Assembly (NCBI GenBank): GCA_958448685.1 | Contig: CAUDEV010000035.1 | Location: forward strand, 1-12,294 | Length of the DNA stretch: 12,294 nucleotides | Source: an uncultured Alphaproteobacteria bacterium | Lineage (GTDB): Bacteria > Pseudomonadota > Alphaproteobacteria > RUG11792 | Direction: 5' to 3' | Shown: piece after piece, positions 6,517-12,294 of the stretch | How the letters are laid out: each line of letters starts with the position of its first letter | How positions within the stretch are numbered: the first letter of the stretch is position 1 | Position numbers and translations under genes: made by a program | The notes under the pieces: model-generated | The model's database searches: none | Told to the model about the DNA's origin: nothing | Seen by the model: only the letters and a program-made list of their open reading frames with translations

Positions 6517-8516
6517 AAAAATATAATATCGTTGTTTTAAGAGATGCTCCAGGGATTTATACTTATCAATTTGATCAAGAACTTGATATTGGGCAAATAG
6601 TTTCTATAGATTTTAGAAATAAGGAAGAACTAGGGATAGTTTTAGATTCAGAAGGTTCCGATTTTTCAGGAAAAATAAAAAGGATAAAATCTGTTTTTCC
6701 ATATAAGATTCCAAATGAATATATAAAATTTGCAAAATTTGTTGCAGAATATAATATTCTAAATTTAGGATCTGTTTTCAAATTAATAGTTCCTTTTTCT
6801 GCTGATGAATTGTTATTTTCTGAAAAAAATTCTCAAAAAAATAACAATCTGGCAATAGTACCTGTAGAATTAAATGTCGAACAAAATAGCGCCGTTAATG
6901 AAATTTCAAAATATATCTCAAATTTCAAAACAATCTTACTTCATGGCGTAACAGGATCTGGAAAGACAGAGGTTTTTCTTGAGATTGCAAAAAACATCAT
7001 GAAAGAAAATGAGGGCGCTCGATGTGATAAAATTAATAAGGATATCACATCGAGCGCCCTATCATCAAGTGCGCAGATATTAATCCTCGTTCCAGAGATA
7101 GCTTTGTCTATGGGATTGGCAAAAAAGATTTCTGAAAGACTCGGATGTGAGGTATCCATATGGCATAATTCGATATCACTCGTAAAAAAACGAAAAATTT
7201 GGAAAAAAGCAATTGAAGGAGAAAAATTAATTATAGTCGGAGCCAGATCAGGTCTGTTCATCCCCTTTTCTAATTTGAAATTAGTTGTCATAGATGAGGA
7301 GCATGATAATTCATTCAAGCAAAACGAAAAGGTAATTTATAATGCTAGAGACATGGCTGTCTATCTGGGATATTGCTTAAATATACCTGTTATATTATCT
7401 TCTGCAACACCTTCTATTGAGTCTTACAATAACGCTTTATCAGGGAAATACGCTTATATAAGATTAGAAAACAGATACTTCAAAATGATATCCCCTTCTA
7501 AAATTAAATTAACAGATCTAAAAAAAGAGAATACAAACACATGCTTAACAAAATCTACAATTGATGAAATAAAGAACTGTATAAAAGAAAAAGATCAAGC
7601 ATTAATATTTGTCAATAGAAGAGGATATACTCCAAAGATTTTATGTCGAAGTTGTGGGGAAAAGATAGTTTGTCCAGGATGTTCGACTTGGTTATGTTAT
7701 CACGCTGTATTAAATGAGTTTATTTGTCACTATTGCGGATTTAGGACATCACAAAAAAAACAATGCCCAAAATGTAAAAAGGAAACGCTAATTGGAATTG
7801 GAACAGGCGTTGAAAAGGTTTATGAAGAATGTATTAAAAATTTTTATGACGCAAAAATAATGATGCTTTCAAGTGATACAATTAATACCAACAGAAAAAT
7901 TTCGCAAGCTATTGAAAAAATCCAAAATAAAGAAGTAGATATTATTATTGGAACGCAAATTATTGCAAAAGGACATAATTTTGGAGGTCTGAAACTTGTT
8001 GTTATTCCTGTCTTTGATTCTATGTTATATGGAGAGGATTTTAGATTGACGGAAAAAGCTTTTCAAATGTTATACCAAGTTTCAGGAAGAGCAGGAAGAA
8101 GTTCAAAATCAAGTGCCAAAATCATAATTCAAACTTATAATCCTGAAGAATATTTGATAAAAATTTTTGAAAAAGATAACATTGAAGAATTTTATAAAAC
8201 AGAAATTAATAACAGAAAACTTCTCAAAATGCCTCCTTTTTCTAAAATGATTTCTATAAATTTGTCTTCATTATCCGAAGTTGAATTAAAGAACTTTGCA
8301 AGTGACCTGATTTTTTCTGTACCTAAAAAAAGTGATATAAAAATACTAGGTCCTATACAGCCTGTATTATATAAAATAAAATCTCGTTACAGATTAAGAA
8401 TCATTTTTATTTCTTCTTTTTCTCTGCAGAATTATATCAATAGTTTCATTTCAAAAACAAAAATTCCAAATTCAATAAAACTTACTTTAGATGTTGATCC
8501 TTATGATTTTTACTAA
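6513..8516 (+). CDS. priA: primosomal protein N' (replication restart helicase PriA) with an in-frame insertion
   Basis: This 667-residue PriA is a superfamily 2 3'-5' helicase that reloads the replisome at stalled forks. Visible parts are a shortened N-terminal DNA-binding region, Walker A HGVTGSGKT (K151), Walker B DEEH (261-264), SSATPS, eight zinc-binding cysteines (378, 381, 387, 390, 405, 408, 418, 421), and the C-terminal helicase motifs GTQIIAKGHNF and QVSGRAGRS. The start is TTG at 6513. It overlaps the tamB stop as TTGA and is supported by GTGGAG (6498-6503) 9 bases upstream. Between Walker A and VPEIALS, residues 167-185 are additional. They are encoded by a GC-rich inverted repeat, and this loop is about 20 residues longer than I recall for E. 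coli PriA. All catalytic motifs remain intact, so the enzyme is probably functional. Confidence 0.95.
   Translation: MKKYNIVVLRDAPGIYTYQFDQELDIGQIVSIDFRNKEELGIVLDSEGSDFSGKIKRIKSVFPYKIPNEYIKFAKFVAEYNILNLGSVFKLIVPFSADELLFSEKNSQKNNNLAIVPVELNVEQNSAVNEISKYISNFKTILLHGVTGSGKTEVFLEIAKNIMKENEGARCDKINKDITSSALSSSAQILILVPEIALSMGLAKKISERLGCEVSIWHNSISLVKKRKIWKKAIEGEKLIIVGARSGLFIPFSNLKLVVIDEEHDNSFKQNEKVIYNARDMAVYLGYCLNIPVILSSATPSIESYNNALSGKYAYIRLENRYFKMISPSKIKLTDLKKENTNTCLTKSTIDEIKNCIKEKDQALIFVNRRGYTPKILCRSCGEKIVCPGCSTWLCYHAVLNEFICHYCGFRTSQKKQCPKCKKETLIGIGTGVEKVYEECIKNFYDAKIMMLSSDTINTNRKISQAIEKIQNKEVDIIIGTQIIAKGHNFGGLKLVVIPVFDSMLYGEDFRLTEKAFQMLYQVSGRAGRSSKSSAKIIIQTYNPEEYLIKIFEKDNIEEFYKTEINNRKLLKMPPFSKMISINLSSLSEVELKNFASDLIFSVPKKSDIKILGPIQPVLYKIKSRYRLRIIFISSFSLQNYINSFISKTKIPNSIKLTLDVDPYDFY
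7012..7060. repeat. GC-rich palindromic element inserted in frame in priA (RPE-like)
   Basis: The left arm at 7012-7029 begins AGGGCGCTCGATG and the right arm at 7043-7060 ends CGAGCGCCCT. The two are perfect 18-base reverse complements around a 13-base AT-rich loop. The arms are over half G+C, far above the surrounding gene. The element is read in the priA frame as EGARCDKINKDITSSALS, a low-complexity polar stretch. It lacks a following T run and sits mid-gene, so it is not a terminator. Its form, small size and in-frame placement in a housekeeping gene resemble Rickettsia palindromic elements. No second copy is present in the window, so mobility is inferred. Confidence 0.8.
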
Positions 8517-8522
8517 TAAAAA

Positions 8523-8551
8523 ATGAAAAATTTTAGATTTTGTAGTATACT
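8523..8551 (+). promoter_or_regulatory. predicted promoter of mlaA
   Basis: ATGAAA (8523-8528) and TATACT (8546-8551) are separated by 17 bases in the 66-base gap between priA and mlaA. The -10 is near consensus and the -35 is moderate. AAGG (8570-8573) then precedes the ATG by 9 bases. This suggests mlaA can be transcribed independently of the pepF-tamB-priA cluster. Confidence 0.45.
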
Positions 8552-8582
8552 GGATCTATCAAAATAATTAAGGCTTTTTCGT

Positions 8583-9302
8583 ATGAAAATAAGGATCACA
8601 TCAATATTGTTTTTATTTATAATAGCAATAAGCAACACTTATGCAGATGATTGGTCCTTTGAAGATACTCCGTTATATGAAGATGAATTAGATAATGTTT
8701 ATGATCCATTAGAGCCTTTTAATAGATTAATGTTTAAGATAAACAATGTTTTGGATAAAGTATTTCTAGTTCCAATTTCAACAGCTTATAAACATATATT
8801 TCCTCAATTTTTACAAACTGGCATCTCAAATTTCACTAGTAATTTTTTCGCGCCAATTGCAACGATTAATTTCATTTTGCAAGGTGATTCAGAATATGCA
8901 ACAAAGACAACGTTTCGATTTATTATAAATACTATCTTTGGATTTCTAGGTACGGTCGATGTCGCTTCAAAATTAGGTCTTGATAAGAAGTCAACTTCAT
9001 TTGGTGATACCTTAAAAAAGTGGGGAGCAAAGACTGGCCCATATTTAGTTTTACCGCTTTTAGGAGGAGGAAGCTTCAGATCTGGAATCGGAAAAATAAT
9101 ACAATTACCTATAGATCCTGTTGCTCAAATATCCTTGTTTAATTATAAGAAAAATACAAGAAGGAAACTGTATTATATGATTTATGGAGCAGATATAATT
9201 GCCAAAAGAGCAACATTACTTGATATTATGATGGAGCTTGAAAAAACCTCGGACGATATGTATATAACAACTAGAAATTCAATTATGGCATTAGAAAAGT
9301 AA
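8583..9302 (+). CDS. mlaA: MlaA/VacJ family outer-membrane phospholipid-trafficking protein, apparently not a lipoprotein
   Basis: This 239-residue protein has the size of E. coli MlaA. Family signatures are YDPLEPFNRLMF (residues 40-51), the helical FRFIINTIFGFLGTVDVAS region and GPYLVLPLLG (152-161). MlaA removes mislocalised phospholipids from the outer leaflet of the outer membrane and passes them to the Mla transport chain. It starts with a signal peptide (hydrophobic residues 7-17) and a likely signal peptidase I site, TYA before DDW. The whole protein has no cysteine, so it cannot be lipidated the way E. coli MlaA is. No other mla gene lies in the window. It is convergent with radC, 26 bases away. 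Confidence 0.93.
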   Translation: MKIRITSILFLFIIAISNTYADDWSFEDTPLYEDELDNVYDPLEPFNRLMFKINNVLDKVFLVPISTAYKHIFPQFLQTGISNFTSNFFAPIATINFILQGDSEYATKTTFRFIINTIFGFLGTVDVASKLGLDKKSTSFGDTLKKWGAKTGPYLVLPLLGGGSFRSGIGKIIQLPIDPVAQISLFNYKKNTRRKLYYMIYGADIIAKRATLLDIMMELEKTSDDMYITTRNSIMALEK

Positions 9303-9315
9303 ATTTCATGAAATT
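9302..9315. repeat. 14-base perfect palindrome between convergent mlaA and radC
   Basis: AATTTCATGAAATT reads the same on both strands and begins at the last base of the mlaA stop codon. A second small inverted repeat, TAAAG/CTTTA (9319-9331), follows. No clear T tract follows on either strand, so a bidirectional terminator is only a weak possibility. In AT-rich spacers such palindromes can be accidental. Confidence 0.3.
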
Positions 9316-9328
9316 ACATAAAGAAACT

Positions 9329-10024
9329 TTACTTGTTTATTAAATTTAATGCGGAAAATGATATAAATCTATCGCCTCCGATTATTATATGATCTTGAAG
9401 TTTTATATCAAATATTTTTAGGGCTTTTTGAATTAGATTAGTTGAATATATATCGTCCGCAGAAGGTGTTGGATCACCACTTGGGTGATTATGTATTAAA
9501 ATAATCCCTTTTGCTCCCAAATCTAAAGAACGTTTAGTTATATTCCGAGGATAAACATCTACTGAATCAATATCACCTTTTTGCAAGACCTCATCAGCTA
9601 ATATCTCATTTATTGAATTCAAGAATAAAACCCGTAGTTCCTCTGAAACCAAATATTTCATATTTAATTTGCAATAATTAATAACATCGTCAAAACAATT
9701 TATATGATTTTTCTTTATAATCTTACTTTTTAAAGCTGCAATAAAAACGCTGTTTATGATCTTTATAGCTGTGATCGTCGATTTTCCGATTCCTTTTATT
9801 TCAAGCAAAGATTCTTCAGAGGCATTAAGAATTCCATATATGGTTTTGAATTTTTCCAATAATTCTTTAGCTAATGGTTTTACATCTTTTCTTTTAAATA
9901 TAAGAAAGAGCAACAATTCCACAATTTCATAATCATAAAGTGAATCAACGCCGTTATTAATAAGTTTTTCACAAGCTCGTTTTCTGTGACCTTCTTTATA
10001 TTTTTTCAATGGTTCCGCAGACAT
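9329..10024 (-). CDS. radC: RadC-family JAB1/MPN domain protein
   Basis: This is a 231-residue protein of typical RadC length. The N-terminal half carries helix-hairpin-helix DNA-binding-like segments, including LLEIKGIGKSTITAIKI (about 74-90). The C-terminal half is the MPN+ domain with a full JAMM metal motif, HNHPSGDPTPSADD: H178, H180, S188 and D191. The family is named for an E. coli radiation-sensitivity allele later attributed to another gene, and its true role is unsettled. The JAMM residues suggest a metal-dependent hydrolase. The start is supported by AAGGGGG 7 or so bases upstream. The ATG lies 2 bases after the dprA stop, so the two are cotranscribed and probably translationally coupled. 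That pairing fits a shared role in handling incoming or damaged DNA, although this is inference. Confidence 0.95.
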   Translation of the reverse strand: MSAEPLKKYKEGHRKRACEKLINNGVDSLYDYEIVELLLFLIFKRKDVKPLAKELLEKFKTIYGILNASEESLLEIKGIGKSTITAIKIINSVFIAALKSKIIKKNHINCFDDVINYCKLNMKYLVSEELRVLFLNSINEILADEVLQKGDIDSVDVYPRNITKRSLDLGAKGIILIHNHPSGDPTPSADDIYSTNLIQKALKIFDIKLQDHIIIGGDRFISFSALNLINK

Positions 10025-10026
10025 TT

Positions 10027-11070
10027 TTATACCCCCTTCAATGCAATTTCATTCGTGGAATATCTTTCTATTCGATCTTCGATTTCAAGTTCTGAAACTA
10101 TATAAAGCAAATCTTTTATATCAATTCCAGAATGAAGAGTTAATTGATCAAGATCAACTGGAACTTCAGATAATAAAGATAATATCTTTTGTTTCTTATC
10201 ATCTGTATTATAATTTTCGACTTGTTCATTACCAGAAAATTTGTTTTGGACTGCTTTCTTAAAACTTCCCAAATGCTCAAGAACATCTGTATAATCTTGA
10301 ATTAATATCGCGCCATTTTTTATTAAATTATTGGATCCGATATTTCTTGGATCAGCAGGAGATCCTGGAACAACGAAGATTTCACATCCGAAATCCAAAG
10401 CCATTTTTGCTGTTGCCATAGTTCCTGATTTTTCCGCTGCTTCAATGACAATAACCGCCTCTGAAAGCAAAGTTATTATTCTGTTTCTTGCATAAAACAT
10501 TCCTTGCTCATACGAGTTTATTCCGGGAGGTATTTCAGAAATCACAAGTCCATTTTTCGATATTTCTTCATATAACTTCAAATTTTCTTTTGGATAAATG
10601 TTATCTAACCCAAATGGTAAAACAGCAATTGCAGATTTATTTTCTAAAGATCCCAAATGAGCACTTGTATCAATTCCTTTTGCTAATCCTGAAACAATGC
10701 AAAATTCAAATGAAAGATTTGATGCAATATTTTTCGCTATTGATTTTCCTGTGATAGATGCGTTTCTTGCTCCTATTATCGCGATCTTTCGTTTTGAAAA
10801 CAGGTCTTTATTTCCTTTGAAATATAACATTGGAGGACAAGAAGAAGATCTTTTCAAAAGCTTTGGAAAATTTTCATCGGAAGCTAAAATTATATCATAT
10901 TTTAACGACCTCAAAATTTTCTCAGCTTCTTTCCTTGGATATGGATTTTGAATTTGTTTAAGCGCGGCATTGGCTGTTTTGAATTTTCGAAGCAAATTCC
11001 AAAATGTTTTTGGGCCTATGCCTTTTGAATTTATCAAACAAAACCAATCTATAATCTTGCTATCTATCAT
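10027..11070 (-). CDS. dprA: DNA-processing protein DprA (Smf)
   Basis: This is a 347-residue protein. DprA binds incoming single-stranded DNA and loads RecA during natural transformation, and it is also widely kept in non-competent bacteria. Order of parts: an N-terminal helical region with a helix-hairpin-helix-like SKGIGPKTFWNLL (15-27); the Rossmann-type core with IGARNAS (99-105), SGLAKGIDTSAH (127-138), ARNRIIT (194-200) and VPGSPADPRNIGSNNLI (234-250); and a C-terminal winged-helix DML1-like domain (about 292-347). I chose the ATG at 11068-11070 because GGAGG sits 6 bases upstream of it. The ATG two codons earlier (11074-11076) directly abuts that GGAGG with no spacer. It is the first gene of the dprA-radC pair and is divergent from the 11154 gene. 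Confidence 0.95.
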   Translation of the reverse strand: MIDSKIIDWFCLINSKGIGPKTFWNLLRKFKTANAALKQIQNPYPRKEAEKILRSLKYDIILASDENFPKLLKRSSSCPPMLYFKGNKDLFSKRKIAIIGARNASITGKSIAKNIASNLSFEFCIVSGLAKGIDTSAHLGSLENKSAIAVLPFGLDNIYPKENLKLYEEISKNGLVISEIPPGINSYEQGMFYARNRIITLLSEAVIVIEAAEKSGTMATAKMALDFGCEIFVVPGSPADPRNIGSNNLIKNGAILIQDYTDVLEHLGSFKKAVQNKFSGNEQVENYNTDDKKQKILSLLSEVPVDLDQLTLHSGIDIKDLLYIVSELEIEDRIERYSTNEIALKGV

Positions 11071-11153
11071 TCTCATCCTCCTATAAACATTTTACGTCAA
11101 AAAAATTAATAATATGTTAAACTGAAAATAATAACATCATAAGGAGTCTTCAT

Positions 11154-12197
11154 ATGAATATTTTTAAAGTCCTCAGTTTTGTAATATTATCATTAATTTT
11201 ATGTTCCCAAAGTTTTTCAATTGATAATAATGAGTTGAAAGAATCGGTTGCAAAATTAATGAATGTTAAATTTAATGATATAAAGTTAAAAAAACAAAAA
11301 CTTGGTATGACTTCTTCTCAGAGTTATATTTGCGAAATAAATGGTCAAAAATATATTTTAAAACTTTTTAAAAAACGAACAAAATCAGAACAACGAAAAA
11401 ATGAAATGGAATCTGTAAAAATACTTTCAAAGCTGAACATAGGTCCAAAACTTGTCGCTGCTGCTGAAGACGATTCTTTTTATATCCGGGAATATACCGA
11501 AGGTAAGTTAGTTAAATCTTCTGATTTTCAAAATGAAAAAGTTTTAATTAATTTTGCAAAAGCTTTGAAAAAACTTCATAGTTATAATACAGATCTGGAA
11601 TCTCAAAAAACTTTAATAAATCGTTTAGAAAAGCACTATAAATCTATTATGAAAAAGAAAGTAGCGCTACCTTCTGGATTTGAAAAGTCTTATGCGAAGT
11701 TCCAAGAACTCTATTCAAAATTGCCAAATCAAAAAGGATTTTGTCACAATGATTTAAACCCGTTAAATATTCTGATTTCAAAAAGTGGAGAAGTTTCTCT
11801 TATTGATTTGGAAAATTGTGGGAACGCAAATGTTTATGAGGAACTCGGATATGCCACATTACTTTGCGGAATTTCCGATAAAAACCTCGAACTTTTTCTA
11901 GAAAGTTATCTCGAAAGGAATCCTTTACAAACAGAAATAGATGCAGTAAAACTAGCTCAAAAATTAGTCAGCTTTTTAACCTCCGCTGTTTGGTTGGATT
12001 TTTCCGAATCTAAAAAAGATAAGAAAATTCCAATTGAAACAAGGCGAAAAGCTCTTAACGATTTGTTGAACTCAAAAGATCTAAAAACTGCAGAAGATTT
12101 CATAAATGAAAATAAAACTGTCAGTATAAAGTCAAGAAATAAAATGTTGGTCAAACAATATGCACTGGCGTTTTATAAAAGGTATTTAAACTTATAA
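11154..12197 (+). CDS. exported phosphotransferase (aminoglycoside/choline kinase fold)
   Basis: This 347-residue protein has an N-terminal signal peptide (hydrophobic residues 6-17, probable cleavage SFS before IDNN). The rest is an APH/choline-kinase fold: likely ATP-binding lysine K70 in KYILKLF, an EMESVKIL helix (84-91), a hinge-like FYIREYTEGK (109-118), the catalytic HNDLNPLNI (H198, D200, N205) and the metal-binding IDLE (D218, E220). All key kinase residues are present, so activity is plausible. The substrate is unknown; choline, ethanolamine and other small alcohols are candidates from the family. A kinase with an export signal is odd because the periplasm lacks ATP. A host-directed effector or an uncleaved membrane anchor are possible explanations. 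AAGGAG (11141-11146) sets the start. The gene is divergent from dprA, with 77 bases between the ORF limits. Confidence 0.85.
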   Translation: MNIFKVLSFVILSLILCSQSFSIDNNELKESVAKLMNVKFNDIKLKKQKLGMTSSQSYICEINGQKYILKLFKKRTKSEQRKNEMESVKILSKLNIGPKLVAAAEDDSFYIREYTEGKLVKSSDFQNEKVLINFAKALKKLHSYNTDLESQKTLINRLEKHYKSIMKKKVALPSGFEKSYAKFQELYSKLPNQKGFCHNDLNPLNILISKSGEVSLIDLENCGNANVYEELGYATLLCGISDKNLELFLESYLERNPLQTEIDAVKLAQKLVSFLTSAVWLDFSESKKDKKIPIETRRKALNDLLNSKDLKTAEDFINENKTVSIKSRNKMLVKQYALAFYKRYLNL

Positions 12198-12210
12198 TTT
12201 TTCGATATGT

Positions 12211-12294
12211 TATGTCTTCCGAAAGCGCTGGAAGTACCTCTGCGGTGTCATCAGCCGTTTGCCGGTGAGGCCTTCTTTCTAATTCACGCTTCGT
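12211..12294. other. GC-rich right edge, unidentified; possible mobile-element or foreign fragment
   Basis: These 84 bases contain 44 G/C (about 52%), while neighbouring genes are strongly AT-rich. On the minus strand a short frame ends at 12210 and reads KEGLTGKRLMTPQRYFQRF, followed by RKT and a stop. An in-frame stop sits just upstream at 12279-12281. The other minus-strand frame (TKRELERRPHRQTADD) is fully open. GKRLM faintly recalls the tail of ISXO2/IS1595-type transposases, but this is too short to call. A small hairpin CTTCC/GGAAG (12216-12220 / 12230-12234) is also present. A structured RNA gene entering from the right is another option. Confidence 0.35.

Noticed and set aside
7012..7060. 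Reading the priA inverted repeat as an intrinsic terminator
   Set aside because: No T tract follows on either strand, and the coding frame with conserved PriA motifs continues for 1.4 kb.
6941..7318. Minus-strand 125-codon open frame inside priA
   Set aside because: It is antisense to the conserved Walker A to DEEH region of PriA, and its protein has no recognisable motif. Its length is partly due to the stop-poor palindromic element.
10041..10951. Several plus-strand open frames opposite dprA
   Set aside because: They are short, overlap one another, have no convincing ribosome binding sites, and are shadows of the clearly conserved DprA.
11077..11153. Promoters and an ATGTTA/TAACAT repeat in the dprA divergent spacer
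   Set aside because: No pair of boxes with acceptable spacing and sequence stood out on either strand, and the 6-base repeat with a 12-base loop is too weak to call.
11154..11225. LILC in the kinase-like protein as a lipoprotein lipobox
   Set aside because: The residue before the cysteine is leucine, not Gly/Ala/Ser. A signal peptidase I site after SFS fits better.

Overview
The window reads as chromosomal DNA of an AT-rich, double-membraned bacterium. TamB and MlaA, two outer-membrane biogenesis or maintenance proteins, indicate a diderm cell. The strong A/T bias in codons and spacers, the gene set, and a palindromic element inserted in frame inside a coding gene all suggest a host-associated alphaproteobacterium of Holosporales/Rickettsiales type. 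The lineage is an inference and cannot be fixed from this window. No tRNA, rRNA or CRISPR array was seen.

Layout: 1-225 is a leader region with a possible broken gene fragment on the minus strand and a promoter/inverted repeat. 226-1359 is an unrecognised secreted protein with beta-rich, autotransporter-passenger-like sequence, followed by a double hairpin (1381-1435). 1485-2220 is the ribosomal protein pair rplU-rpmA, with a near-consensus promoter and a clear intrinsic terminator. 2235-8516 is a tightly packed plus-strand cluster: pepF (M3 metallopeptidase), tamB and priA. Its genes overlap at both junctions and use GTG (tamB) and TTG (priA) starts. 8583-9302 is mlaA with its own predicted promoter. 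9329-11070 is a minus-strand pair, dprA then radC, convergent with mlaA. 11154-12197 is an exported protein with an aminoglycoside/choline-kinase-type phosphotransferase fold, divergent from dprA. The last ~85 bases are about 52% GC, abruptly richer than the rest, and look like the edge of a foreign or mobile segment.

Functionally the window mixes core information processing (L21, L27, PriA replication restart, DprA ssDNA handling, RadC), envelope maintenance (TamB, MlaA) and peptide turnover (PepF) with two exported proteins of unknown role.

The standout observation is a GC-rich inverted repeat with two perfect 18-base arms (7012-7029 / 7043-7060) inside priA. It adds about 20 residues between the Walker A motif and the next helicase motif without breaking the frame. 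This resembles the Rickettsia palindromic elements (RPEs) that insert into protein-coding genes, but I cannot tell from memory whether this sequence belongs to a described family. The signal-peptide-bearing kinase-like protein is the second most interesting item.
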